A DNA stretch of 64,000 bases from Mesotaenium endlicherianum. Lineage: Eukaryota > Streptophyta > Zygnematophyceae > Zygnematales > Mesotaeniaceae. This document shows, piece after piece, positions 21,481-33,169 of the stretch. The DNA lies in assembly GCA_009602735.1 (NCBI GenBank), contig WELA01011368.1:343719-407718 (forward strand). Reading direction: 5' to 3'. The notes beneath the pieces are model-generated. The model worked only from the letters and a program-made list of their open reading frames with translations, was not told the origin of the DNA and did no database searches. A program made the position numbers and the translations under genes. Each line of letters starts with the position of its first letter. Within the stretch, counting starts at the first letter, position 1.

Positions 21481-24400
21481 TTGTCAAAAAACGGACAGCG
21501 CCGGTAGGCCAGGAGCCTACCACCCCAAGACCCACTTCACGAGAAGGCAACACGCCAAGTGAGGTGGAGACCCCCGTTGAAGACGACGTTCCAGCCCCAA
21601 TGAGTTTGAGAGGTTACCTTGGAGGAGAGAAGGTCCACATCTTGGTGGATAGCGGAGCTCAAGGCAACTTCATTGCTGCAGATTTTGCCACCAAGCACGG
21701 TATTACTATGCGAACTCTTGACCACGACGAGGAGATTATGATGCCCGATGGATTCTCCTATACTACCCCTTCCAAGAAGACGTACCCCTTGGCACTCTCT
21801 ATCAAGTCCTTCAAGGATAGAGTAGTGTTCTCCCCCATGCAATTGGGCAAGTACGACGTCATCCTAGGGACGCCTTGGTTGACCAAGCACAACCCCCAAG
21901 TTGATTGGAGGACCGGTACTATCAAGATCAAGAATGACATCACTTCAAGAATCTGTATTTTGCGCGCAATCCAGAATATCCAGACCCAAGACATCCAGAA
22001 GCCGGCACACGAGATACTATTGTCCGCCCTCCAACTCAAGAGACTTGTGAGGAAGGGACACGAGCTTCTTTTGGCCTTGATCACGCCAAAAGACATCAAG
22101 AAAGACATCGAGAGTCAAGAAGGCAGCCCCGTTCCCAAGGAGATACAAGAAGTCTTTGAGGACTACAAAGAAGTGTTCTCCCCGGAATTGCCCAAGGGCC
22201 TACCCCCCAAAAGATTCGTAGACCACAAGATAGAGTTGGAGCCCGGAAGCAAGCCCATCTCTCGGCCTACGTTCAAAATGTCATACACGGAGCTAGACGA
22301 AGTCAAGAAGCAAATCAAGGAGCTACTGGAGCATGGCTTCATTCGACCTAGCAAGTCGCCATTTGGAGCCCCGGTGCTATTTGTCAAGAAGAAAGATGGT
22401 ACCTTGAGGATGTGTGTGGACTATCGCGCCCTCAACAAGATCACCATCAAGAATCGATACCCGCTGCCGCGCATGGATGAGCTCATGGACCGGCTGGTTG
22501 GAGCCAAGTACTTCACGAAGATTGACTTACGGAGCGGCTACCACCAGATTCGCATCGCAGAACCGGACATAGAGAAGACGGCATTCAGGACAAGATATGG
22601 ACATTTTGAGTTCATGGTCCTGCCATTTGGACTCACCAACGCGCCAGCAACTTTCATGACTATGATGAACACCATATTTCAGCCCATGTTGGACAGATTT
22701 GTGGTGGTATTCATCGATGACATCCTTATCTACAGCAAGACCCTTGAAGAGCATGCGAGACACTTGAAAGAAGTCCTTGAAGTATTGAAGCAAAACAAGC
22801 TGTTTGCGAAGGAGTCAAAATGCGAGTTTGCCAAACAAGAAGTGGAGTTCCTAGGTCTCCACGTGACTGCTGATGGCATCAAGATAGACCCCAAGAAGAC
22901 CACGGTGGTGGAGGAATGGCCAACCCCCACGACCAAGAAAGAACTCCAGTCATTCTTGGGATTTGCCAATTGGTACAGAAAATTCATCCAAGGCTTCTCG
23001 CACATAGCAGCCCCCCTGACAGATCTACTCAAGAAGGACAGGCTATATACATGGACCGAGAAAGAGGAAGAGGCATTTCAAGAGTTAAAGCGAAGATTGA
23101 CCACATCCCCGGTGCTCACACTCCCAAGTCCAAACCCAGATTGGCCCTTCCACGTCATCACCGATGCATCTTCCTATGCAATAGGAGCAATCCTGCTTCA
23201 AGACCAAGGCAAGGGACTGCAGCCCATCGCCTACGAGTCAAGGAAGCTAAATCCAGCCGAGCAAAATTATACAACCACGGAGCGAGAGGCATTGGCGATT
23301 GTACATGCCTTGAAGGTTTGGCGCTGCTACGTTGAAGGACGCAAAGTACTGGTCACCACGGACCACGAGGCGTTAAAGCACCTCCAGACGCAGCCGTATC
23401 TCTCAAGGAGACAAGCAAGATGGAGCGGATACTTGCAACAATACAACATCACGATTCAGTACCAGCCCGGCAAGACAAACCCGGCTGACCCCCTCTCAAG
23501 ACTGCAATTAAATGCAGTGATGGTATCCCTGAAGACAGATCTGGAAGCTCGATTTTCAGCCGCCTATGAAAGAGACCCTTACTACAAGAACGGAGAAGCA
23601 GCCTTGGACCCATGCAAGAAGCAAGAAGGCAATTATTGGGTGAGGCAAGATACGGGCCAGAGATGTGTTCCTAATGACTTAGACCTCCGGCTCTTGCTTC
23701 TACGAGAAGCACACGACAACCCTCTTGGAGGACACTTTGGAATCCTAAGGACCACGGGCGTTCTAGCTAGGACTTATTGTTGGCCAGGCATGTCTAAGCA
23801 AGTCAAGGAGTACTGCAGGAGCTGTGACACATGCCAAAGAATCAAGCCATCATCGCAAAAGGCGGGAGGACTCCTCCAACCACTACCAATCCCCGAAAGA
23901 CAATGGACGGACATCTCAATGGACCTTATCGTGGACTTGCCCGTGACACCTCGAGGCCATAATGCAATACTCACGGTGGTGGACAGACTTACCAAGATGG
24001 CTCATTTTATTCCCACGACGACTAAGGCTACAGCACCACAACTTGCAAGACTCATCTTTGACAACATCTTCCGACTCCATGGACTACCATCAAGAATTGT
24101 GTCAGATAGAGATCCAAGATTCACAAGCCATTTCTGGAAAAATCTCTTCAAGAACTTGGGTACATCGCTGGATATGTCTACTGCCTACCACCCACAATCA
24201 GATGGGCAAACCGAGCGTATGAATCGTACCCTAAAGACCTCTCTAAAGGCCTACGTGTCTACCCTCGAGCAAGACTGGGACATGTACTTGACCCCCCTCG
24301 AGTTTGCCTACAACAACACTACGCAGGCCTCTACCCAAGAGTCCCCATTCTTCCTCAACTATGGCTTCCATCCGACCACGCCACTGAGCTTCACGGCTGG

Positions 24401-25094
24401 CCATGATGAAGTACCTGCAGCCACAGATTTTATGGAGACATTAGAAGCAGCCCTTACAGCAGCGAAGAAAGCTCTACAACACGCGCAAGATGCTCAAGCA
24501 AGAGTGGCGAACAGATCCAGAAGAGAAATTACGTACAGAGTGGGTGACAACGTGTTACTATCATCCAAGAACATTTCCCTGAACAACAGGCCTGCCGGCA
24601 GCAAGTTCTCTCCCAAGTATTTGGGACCCTTCAAGATTATCCAGCAAGTCAACCCCGTTGCTTTCAAGCTAGAACTTCCCCAGACTATGCACATCGACCC
24701 CGTATTCCACGCTTCCCTCTTCAAGCCATATGTGCAACCCGACAACAAGTTCCCAGGACGTGTGACAACCCCACCAGCCCCAACAATAGTGGATGATCAT
24801 TTGGAGTACGAAGTGGAAGACATAGTGGCTATGAGAAATTTCAGGAGACAGCAGCAATACTTGATCAAGTGGAAAGGATATCCAGATTCGGAGAATAGTT
24901 GGGTGGCGGCGCACTACCTTGACAAAGTTCAGAGAAAGTTGAAGCGCTTCCATGCCGCCAACCCCCATCTTGGACCAGCCCCAAGTCTCTCTACTAGAAG
25001 CCCGAAGACTTCAGGGAGGCAGCCTGCCACCATCAAGAAGCAGCAGAAGACCCCTTGGAGGCAGCCTGCAAGAACAAGAAAGAGGAAAAATTGA
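21429..25094 (+). CDS. Pol polyprotein of chromovirus B
   Basis: A 1221-residue frame that looks whole, the same length as the copy in A. Domains are protease ([10 protein letters not shown] at residues 72-81), reverse transcriptase ([31 protein letters not shown] near 427), RNase H ([12 protein letters not shown] near 575), integrase with HHCC finger ([11 protein letters not shown] to CDTCQR near 800) and catalytic-core landmarks DRDPRF near 892 and [10 protein letters not shown], then a chromodomain near 1120-1180 ([23 protein letters not shown]). The C-terminal tail is Lys/Arg/Gln-rich. Preservation of the whole frame in two copies suggests recent transposition. Confidence 0.95.
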   Translation: MLLLQGKGPSCTFMPQKVVKKRTAPVGQEPTTPRPTSREGNTPSEVETPVEDDVPAPMSLRGYLGGEKVHILVDSGAQGNFIAADFATKHGITMRTLDHDEEIMMPDGFSYTTPSKKTYPLALSIKSFKDRVVFSPMQLGKYDVILGTPWLTKHNPQVDWRTGTIKIKNDITSRICILRAIQNIQTQDIQKPAHEILLSALQLKRLVRKGHELLLALITPKDIKKDIESQEGSPVPKEIQEVFEDYKEVFSPELPKGLPPKRFVDHKIELEPGSKPISRPTFKMSYTELDEVKKQIKELLEHGFIRPSKSPFGAPVLFVKKKDGTLRMCVDYRALNKITIKNRYPLPRMDELMDRLVGAKYFTKIDLRSGYHQIRIAEPDIEKTAFRTRYGHFEFMVLPFGLTNAPATFMTMMNTIFQPMLDRFVVVFIDDILIYSKTLEEHARHLKEVLEVLKQNKLFAKESKCEFAKQEVEFLGLHVTADGIKIDPKKTTVVEEWPTPTTKKELQSFLGFANWYRKFIQGFSHIAAPLTDLLKKDRLYTWTEKEEEAFQELKRRLTTSPVLTLPSPNPDWPFHVITDASSYAIGAILLQDQGKGLQPIAYESRKLNPAEQNYTTTEREALAIVHALKVWRCYVEGRKVLVTTDHEALKHLQTQPYLSRRQARWSGYLQQYNITIQYQPGKTNPADPLSRLQLNAVMVSLKTDLEARFSAAYERDPYYKNGEAALDPCKKQEGNYWVRQDTGQRCVPNDLDLRLLLLREAHDNPLGGHFGILRTTGVLARTYCWPGMSKQVKEYCRSCDTCQRIKPSSQKAGGLLQPLPIPERQWTDISMDLIVDLPVTPRGHNAILTVVDRLTKMAHFIPTTTKATAPQLARLIFDNIFRLHGLPSRIVSDRDPRFTSHFWKNLFKNLGTSLDMSTAYHPQSDGQTERMNRTLKTSLKAYVSTLEQDWDMYLTPLEFAYNNTTQASTQESPFFLNYGFHPTTPLSFTAGHDEVPAATDFMETLEAALTAAKKALQHAQDAQARVANRSRREITYRVGDNVLLSSKNISLNNRPAGSKFSPKYLGPFKIIQQVNPVAFKLELPQTMHIDPVFHASLFKPYVQPDNKFPGRVTTPPAPTIVDDHLEYEVEDIVAMRNFRRQQQYLIKWKGYPDSENSWVAAHYLDKVQRKLKRFHAANPHLGPAPSLSTRSPKTSGRQPATIKKQQKTPWRQPARTRKRKN

Positions 25095-25863
25095 CATTAG
25101 ACACTCTTCTCTTCTCGCAGTTTCTGGACAGAAAACTAAAACTGCTACTGGTAATAGGTCTCTGCATAATAAATTCTGAAAATTTACCTGGCTGTAGTCC
25201 ATGAGTAGCCGGTCATTTAGAGTCCAAGTGTGCTCAATTTGGAGCACTGGTGAGAGAGATATGATGCTCTAAGTAGAAGGGGGTCAGGCTGCTGGCATTG
25301 TTAGGGCAGAATATGCCTTCTGACATTGTGCCCTCCCCTGAACTTGGAATGCTCTGAAACTCAAGGCTGTGGTAGAACATCTTACAGCGCCCAGTTTGAG
25401 ACTTAGTTTGCAGAATTTGGAGAAGTATACAAGGACTTATGAATTTCTGAAGTTTCTGCACAGATTTGGAGGAGTGCCTACTCTCTCAACTCTCAACGAC
25501 ACTCCAGAAATGAGAATGCTCTTGAATTTGGTGACCCGGTAGAGTTCTCCGACGCGGTCCGTCTGGCACTCGAATTTTCAGATTTGGAGCAGTTCTGTGG
25601 CCGCTATGAATTTTTGAGTTCGTGGCAGATTCTGGGCCAACTTGTACAATTTTCTTTATCATTAAGGAGTAGGCTAGCCAATAAGGTCACACCACCTACG
25701 ACCTTGCCTAGTCTACCTTAGATGTGTAGCACCTGACTTGGCGCTTTTGACTAGTCCTCTTCACATGTGTGGCATCTAAATTGAAACTGTTGACTAGTTT
25801 GCTCCACATGTGTAAGACCTGACTTGACGCGCCGAGACGTCGCTTTTTCTATCGGGGGGGTGA

Positions 25864-26344
25864 TGTAGTGATTTGAGTTATTATATATTAGTATGCATAT
25901 ATTGTAATGTTTTCAAATATATTTGGAGTAGTATTGTGTGGAGTCAAGTGTGAATAGGTACTCTAGTAACTTGGTTCATGTCCTTTGAACCTTCCAAGGC
26001 ATTTTCGAAGTTAGAGGAAAGACCTAGAAGAACTCCATGTGGCAAAAGTCAGATGTGCCATTTTTAGGTCAAAAGGACATGTGTACATTATTCTAGAAAG
26101 AGGTGGCAAGTTTTGGGATGTGTTGGGTGCCAACACATCAACATACACCTTCCTAGAAATTACTTATGTAGCAAGTATATAAACAAGAGCTAGAACATAG
26201 AAAGACAGGGGAGAATCACTCTTGTACTTGCCAAAATCCAGAAATATATTAACTTTCAAGAAGCCATCTCTCTTTCAAGAAGCTACCACTTGTGTTCAAA
26301 GATCCTTGTCTTGAATAGATAAAGTATTATATTTCACTAAGTAC
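25864..26344 (+). repeat. 3' LTR of element B
   Basis: It begins TGTAGTGATTTGAG directly after the polypurine tract and is nearly identical to the 5' LTR. It is partial at the outer edge and passes into unrelated sequence at about 26345. Confidence 0.9.
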
Positions 26345-26842
26345 TCTGAAGATCATGATGTGCTTCCAGTGATCTTTTGGGTCATACTTCATTAGTTGTT
26401 TTCCTACCAGATTACAGTCTTGAGGTGCTCACTCTGGAGAGTACACTTCCCTTAATTAAGACATTTGACGCTTGACTCCCTTTTTGGCTATAAAGCCATT
26501 TGTATTATAGACTTCATTTGCAGCAAAGCCTGCTTGTCTATTGTGTGTTGCTTATGCCGACAAGGCGCACCCGATCTCTTAACGCACGACAATGCGTTAT
26601 GTATAATAGCATAATAGACAGACCAGTATATACTCCTTAACTTAGTGCAAATGGCTGATTGTCTCAGCAGAGGCATCCAATTGTCTTGGATTCAACCGCT
26701 GATTGTCTCAGTTTCATGACTTGGTTGTCCCAAGGTAAGCAATCACCAAATAACTCCATAATAGTCTGAATTGTATTAATGGCTGAATTTGTCATTCAGA
26801 ATTACATGGGGCAGCTGTTGTTGTTAGCATAGCCACTGAAAG
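26345..26842 (-). mobile_element. DIRS-like fragment 2, left piece (tentative)
   Basis: 498 bp between elements B and D. It contains the 38-bp segment (26601-26638) also found in DIRS-like fragment 1, in the same orientation, and lies on the other side of element D from a DIRS-type gag-like region (35725-36870). I infer it is the continuation of that element. No conserved domain is readable within it. Confidence 0.45.
26601..26638. repeat. 38-bp segment shared with 19415-19452
   Basis: Second copy of the short shared segment, supporting the link between the two DIRS-like remnants. Confidence 0.75.
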
Positions 26843-27558
26843 TGTAATGAATCAGTAAACTGGTTTATATAATATTCATTTAAATATAACAGTTATTAAG
26901 TTCAGCCTGCGGAACTCCAGTTAATAGTCAGTCTGCTGGATTATATATATAATACTTTAATGACTCAGCCAAAAGCAGCAGGCTGAAGTCAGCTTAAGTC
27001 AGCCCGTTGACACATTCTTTGCCAGCCAGCTGACTTCCGTACACGGTCGCAGCGATCTGCCTAGAGATGCATCTAGGTGTGGTGTGCTAGATGAATGGCC
27101 AGATGACATCCTTAGGATGGATGGCGATTCGGGATGATGGGAAATGGCGGTGGATTTGGTTAACCGAGGTCCTGCCAGCGTGGTTAACTCCCGGGTAGGC
27201 GGTGCCATCGCACTGGCCGTTGAACAGTAAACTCATTCCATGTACATATGCTAGGTATTGCTCTCGGGTTCGGCATTCGGAAACGAGGCCAACTCTCTTG
27301 TACAGCTTGCTGAGAGAGATCTGAATCCAAGGCGAGAAGCCATTGATACGCACTGTCTTCTAACCTTGCTTATGTATGAGTTTACTGATTGCATTGTTGA
27401 TGCTAGTTTACTCGCATTTGACTTACGAGTAATGTCCACTGCTAGTGTGTTGTCCTTTGCTGTTTAACCAGTTAACGGAAAACACCATAAAGATTACTTG
27501 CTGATATAAAGATCTTCATTAATTGTTAATCGCCTATTTGGTAAATCGATTCATTTCA
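26843..27558 (+). repeat. 5' LTR of element D
   Basis: A 716-bp LTR, TGTAATGAATC to GATTCATTTCA, followed one base later by the PBS. Confidence 0.92.
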
Positions 27559-27559
27559 G

Positions 27560-27571
27560 TGGTGTCGGAGC
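27560..27571 (+). other. Primer binding site of element D
   Basis: Reads TGGTGTCGGAGC, close to the tRNA-Met type site of copy C. Confidence 0.8.
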
Positions 27572-27593
27572 AGTTGTCACAGTCTTCTTTGTA

Positions 27594-29050
27594 TGGTAAG
27601 GACAAGGTCTCAAACAAGCAACTCCCGAGACATGGAGAACCAGGATAACGAGAATGTCGAAAAGCCAGGCGGAAAGCCATGTAGCGGGAACCCGTACCTA
27701 TTTTGAAGCAGTGGCAGATATTGCAGCTAGAGAGGCTGCAGATGAGGCAACTGCTATTGCCGCAGTCGCAGCACAGCAAGCTGAGGAGGAGAGAGCCAGA
27801 TTAGAAGTTGAACAATTAGCAAAGGTCGCAGAAGGTACAGAAAGGAGGGAAGGACAGCCAGCTGACGAGCGCACTGTTGAAGAACTTATGAACCCACCTC
27901 CTGTTGTACAACTCAATGTACCCCTAGGTCAAATACGTGACCAACTGAATGCGGCAGGAATTGCTGCTGCAGGAGCGAGAGGGACTGTTGAGGACACTAC
28001 TCAGCGAGTAGATGCCAATCCTGCTGCTGCTTTTGCTAGACTACCACCCCAGAGTGTAGATTTGGGAGCATTGTTTGTTCAAATCCAGTCGCAAATGGCG
28101 ACCATGTATCAGTTCCAACAGGAGGACAAAAGAATCATAATGTCTCTACTGCGGGAAAGAGACCAACTGGGTTCTCAAACCACTGGTGGTGGTGGCAGAG
28201 GCCTAGTAAGCCCAAGCCGAAACCCCCCCAGGACTATGATCCTGAGGGAAACTGAAAATATTACCTGATCAAGTTTCTTGCGGATGTTGAGCAGTGGTTG
28301 GAGACCTACCCAGAACTGCAAGATTACGAGAAGGTCAGGCACACCGGTGCGCTACTGAAAGGCAGTGCCGCAGACTCGTGGCTTTACTGGAAGGGAGAGC
28401 GTAAGGCTCGGCAACTCGGTGACCCTACATGGGTAGAGTTTGTGGAAAAGGTGCATGAGAAGTTTGATGTCATCAACCAGCAGGAGAAAGCTATCTATGC
28501 GATGATCTCCCTGACACTGAAGCAGACCACTTCAGTTGCTGAGTTTGCTCAAAAGTTCCAGGAGAACATGATGAAACAGCCAGACTTGCCAGAATGGTAT
28601 AGGATAGCATACTTCAGGTATGGCTTGAAACCCAAAGTCTCTGGTCATTTTGCTGAGAAGAAGTATGAGAAATTGGCTGACTTGATTCAGGATGCTGATG
28701 CCTGGGATCAGCAGCAGTTCAATCACAAGCGCCAGAGTAATGCTTTGGTGTCTAAGATTGTCAAAAAGCCCCACGGTTCCTACAATGCAATTGAAGGAGA
28801 CCAGGCTGAGGATGATCAGGGTGATGAATTTGGGTATGAGTACAATGCCATGCAATCTAGAGGTAGAGGGGGTTTCTCTCGAGGCGGCTATGGTAGAGGT
28901 GGTGGTAGGACTAAGCCGAGACCAGCCTCAGCAAAATCGATTTGCTTCCATTGCCAGCAGCCAGGTTACTTCAGAGAGCAGTGTCCAGACAAGCACCTCC
29001 CAAAGGTCGAGAGAAAAGACCAGCCTTTAAAAGACAGCGACAATCAGTAA
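27594..29050 (+). pseudogene. Gag region of chromovirus D
   Basis: Homologous to the intact gag of copy C: Ala/Glu-rich N-terminal part, capsid-like part ([25 protein letters not shown]), RGG-rich stretch and a CCHC knuckle ([14 protein letters not shown]) at its end. It is interrupted, with about one or two breaks. Confidence 0.88.
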
Positions 29051-32000
29051 TCCAGTCTACTGACTGTGAGGATGCTAGAGATAGTGAGTTGTCACTAGCT
29101 GCCCTCGTAGCAGGTATTATGGGTCCTGCTGAACTGGATTCACTATGCATGCCTGACAACCAGATAAAGGAGACCATCAGCAATATAGACGTCCAGAGAG
29201 TGCACACTCTGGATGCTCTTGTTCCACCAGATGTTCAACATTTCTTTGCTATGTCAGGAGAACAATGCGAAAGTCAGGAAAAGACAGTCCCCCCTATCCT
29301 ACTGCATTGCATGATTGCAGGTAGGAAGGTGAGGGCATTTGTTGACGGAGGGGCGTCACATACTTTTATCCACAAGGACTTAGTTAAGCGGCTAAGGCTG
29401 CCTACTGTCACCCAAGGGAATAGAAAAATATTCCTTGGAGATGCCTCAAGTATCCCGGGAGGAGTTATAACCAAGCCTATTGAGGTCCAGTTAGGTTCTG
29501 GCATTGCAGTTCTAACTGAAACGCTTACATTTGAGGTACTCAATACTGGCTTTTATGATCTCGTGCTAGGCAGGTCGTGGCTTAATATACATCAAGCTGA
29601 TGTGTGTTGGAGCAGAGGTACAGTTAAAGTGAGAGGAGCCAGTGATGGGCAGACTGACTTGGCACCCACCAGTGCTCTTCCTCTTGTCCTGTGTGGATGG
29701 CAAATGAAGGAAATGAAGAGGCTTCCAAAAGGATGCAAGTTGCTGAATGCAATGGAGTTCGTCAAAAGCTGGAACCAGAAGGAAGACCAAATTTTCTTTC
29801 TGCTGCTAAGAGAGGTACCTCCTCAACCTGAAGAAGTGGTGGAGAAAAAGGTAAGCCCTCCGGAGCACCCTACTGCTGCAAAAATTGTTGCTCAGTACAC
29901 GGATGTATCTAATATGCCTCCAGGACTACCCTTTAAGAGGGAAGTAGATCATAGGATTGATTTATTACCGGGTATTCAGCCACCTTGGCAACGCACTTAT
30001 GGCTTGTCTTATGTGGAGAGCGAGGAGTTGAAAACACAGATTGCAGAGCTTGAGGAAAATGGTTCTATTTCCCCCAGTCAATCACCTTACGACGCACCCA
30101 TCCTATTTGTTAAGAAAAAGGATGGCAGTATGCGGATGTGTGTGGATTACAGAGCCCTAAACAGAATTACGGTAAAGAACAAGTATGCTTTACCTAGAAT
30201 CGAGGACTTGCTTGATACCCTCTCTAGTGCTAAGGTGTTCAGTAAGATAGATCTCAAGAGTGGTTATCATCAAATCAGAATTGCTGAGGGGGATGAACAC
30301 AAGACTGCCTTCCGCACACGTAATGGACATTATAAATTCAACGTCATGCCATTTGGACTGACTAATGCTCCCCCAACCTTCATGGGTGCTATGAATGACA
30401 TTTTCAGGCCTTATTTGGATAAATTTGTACAAGTTTTCCTGGATGATANACAAGTTTTCCTGGATGATATTTTTTTTTTTTTTAAAGATGAGACTCAGCA
30501 CGCTGAACACTTAAAGACAGTCATGGACAATCTGAGAAGAAATCAGTTACATGCTAAAATGAGCAAGTGTGATTTCTTGAAGGAAAGTATTGAATTCTTA
30601 GGCCACGTTGTCAGTAATGAGGGCATCAGTGTGGACCCTAAGAAAGTCCAAACCATAAGGGACTGGCCAGTACCACAGTTTGTCTCTGAAGTTAGATCCT
30701 TCCTCGGGTTGGCTAACTACTATAGGAGATTTATTGAGAATTATTCTACAAAGGCCAGTAAAGTGACTGGTCTTACTAAGAAAGACATAGGGTATTTGTG
30801 GGGGGAAGAACAGCAGGCTGCGTTCCAGACCCTTAAAGATGCCCTTTGTTCTGCCCCAGTGCTAGCCGTGTATGACCCCAGCAAACCGGTGCAGGTAGTC
30901 ACTGATGCCTCTGACTTTGCCATGGGTGCNGCAATTTTGTTGCAGCCTACGGACAAAACCACAAAGGATGGTAAGGTACGGCAGGAGTGGCACCCTGTGT
31001 TGTACGAGTCTATGAAATTTAATCCAGCGGAGATTAATTACTCAGTGCATGATAAAGAGCTGCTAGCTATCATTCATGTACTCAAACAGTGGAGAGCATA
31101 CTTACATGGTAAAGCTTTTAAGGTGATTACAGATCATCTAGCTCTGACCCACTTTCAGAAGAAGTCCAAGCTGTCGAGGAGGGAGAACCGCTGGAGCCAG
31201 ATGCTGGAGCAGTTTCAAGTACAGATCGACTACAAACCAGGGAAGTTGAATCCTGCTGATGCACTCTCTAGAAGACCTGACTTGCAAGAAACGAACTTTA
31301 GTCAGCATGCTGTAGATAAAGTCCTGTGTGCACTCACTTCACTAAAGGTGAATAAGTCCTTCCTTGAACAACTTAGGAAAGCCTACCTTTCTGACCCAAC
31401 ATTTGAGCCCAGCTCCACTACTGGTATGTGTTGTGCTACTGCACTNTGTGCTACTGCACTCGGGTATATATTTAAGGGAGGGGTTTGGGTGACTGAAACC
31501 ACTTCAGGCAGGCTGAAGCTGGTCATTCCTAATAACTTGGAAATAAGGTCCCTTTTATTGAGTCAAGCACATGACAGTTTACTGGGTGGGCATTTGGGGC
31601 AGGCCAAAACTGTTGGCAAACTGGCAAAACGTTATCATTGGGAGGGGTTGCCCCGGGAGGTTTTGAAATATGTCAAGTCCTGTGACCAGTGTCAGAGAAA
31701 TAAGTCTCGGCACACACCACCCGGAGGTCTCTTGCAACCGCTACCCATCCCAGCTGGACGCTGGGCAACTATATCCATGGACTGGGTGGTCACACTGCCA
31801 CGAACAGCTAATGGGCATGATTCGATACTGGTAGTCGTGGATAAACTGACAAAAATGGTCATTTTCATCCCCACAACTGTCAAAGTAACTGCACTCGAAA
31901 CAGCGAGACAGTTCTACAACCATGTAGTATGCCAACATGGGCTACCCTCTAATATCATCTCAGACAGAGACTCAAAATTTACCTCTAAGTTCTGGAGAGC

Positions 32001-32896
32001 TTTAATGGGGTTAATGGGAGTCAAACAGCTGCTCAGCACAGCAAACCACCCTCAGACTGATGGGCAGACTGAAAGAACTAACCGAGTTCTGCAGGAGGTG
32101 CTGAGAGCATATATCAACCAAAAACAAGATAATTGGGATGACCTGTTGCCTCAAATTCAGTTTGCGGTCAACAGTGCGATGCACGCGTCAACGGGCAAGA
32201 CTCCTTTTGGACTCAGCCTGGGTAGAGTCCCTAAGTCTCCTTTAGATGTGCTAGGGGAATCTTTAACTTACCCTGAAGGGATTGACAACCCGGTCTCCCT
32301 CCAGTTAACTCAGGAGTTTGCTGACACCCTGTCAGGAGTCCAACAAAACCTACACAAAGCCCAAGAAAACCAACAAAAATACGCTAATCAACACCGTCGG
32401 GAGCTGACATTTTCTAAGGGCGATTTAGTCAAACTGCATTCTCAGCACCTGTACCTCCCTGGTGTGGTCAAGAAAAAGCTTGGCCCTGTCTGGGTCGGTC
32501 CATATTCGGTGGTGCGTTGTGTGGGTCAAAATGCTTACAAACTGAACATGTCAGCGGACTACAAGGGTCACCCGGTCTTTAATGTCTCCTTCCTGGAACC
32601 ATACATCAAAGATGATACACTGTTCACAGGTCGNAAGTCAATTACTGGTCCAACCGGGACCGGTCCCCGCTGTCCGGGATGGCAACCCTGAGGAATATGA
32701 GGTCGATGAGATTTTAGACGCTCGCTCGGTTTGTTGATCGTCTAAATATGTCATGCACTACCTCATCCGATGGAAGGGTTACGATGCCTCTGGGGACACT
32801 TGGGAGTTTAAAGACCAGCTGACCAATGCCAAAGGGGCATTGAAACGGTTCCACCTTCGGGCGGCTGGGGCACCACCCTCACTGTCCCTTCAGTAG
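29051..32896 (+). pseudogene. Pol region of chromovirus D
   Basis: Protease ([12 protein letters not shown] near 29335), RT ([24 protein letters not shown]), RNase H ([10 protein letters not shown] near 30898), integrase ([35 protein letters not shown]) and a chromodomain ending about 32860 follow Ty3/Gypsy order. Much of the region is open. A small number of breaks and assembly ambiguities are present, so no single native protein is claimed. Confidence 0.9.
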
Positions 32897-32931
32897 ACAT
32901 GGGAAGGTGACAGGAGGTCCTGTCTCCATAT

Positions 32932-33002
32932 AAGTTGGAGGGGGATGTGACAGTTAGTGACAGTTGTGACAGGCAGCCTACCTTTAAAATTAAGTTGGAG
33001 GG
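32932..33002 (+). repeat. Two polypurine-tract-like motifs just after pol of element D
   Basis: AAGTTGGAGGG occurs at 32932-32942 and 32992-33002, and a third time at 34993-35003 as the polypurine tract directly before the 3' LTR. The first is followed by GGATGTGACAG, which looks like a tract-plus-LTR start. Copy C has the same pair (complement at 10500-10510 and 10560-10570). Confidence 0.85.
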
Positions 33003-33169
33003 AGTGGTATTCTGTTTCGGGATCAGCCGGAAAATCTCTGATAACCATATTACACGCTCACACTCACTTTCTCTCTAACTCAATTTTCCCTTATATTCAC
33101 TCAAACCAGGTATTTTACTCTAGGAACTCTCCTGATCGCGTTCTTCTTCATCAAGGGCACTCAGTAGGG

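Larger units (their letters stand above)
19771..26344 (+). mobile_element. Ty3/Gypsy chromovirus, family 1, copy B (fossil, nearly full length)
   Basis: Plus-strand copy with 5' LTR (19771-20265), PBS (20267-20278), gag (20303-21480), pol (21429-25094), about 770 bp of non-coding 3' sequence, polypurine tract (seven G near 25854-25860) and 3' LTR (25864-26344). The two LTRs differ at only about 1% of aligned sites by eye, implying a young insertion. The outer LTR edges are slightly short of complete and no target duplication could be read. Pol looks whole; gag shows about one break. Confidence 0.93.

Noticed and set aside
26640-26700. Plus-strand peptide MADCLSRGIQLSW resembling an RNase H end
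   Set aside because: Very short, and on the opposite strand from the surrounding DIRS-like coding sequence; probably coincidence.
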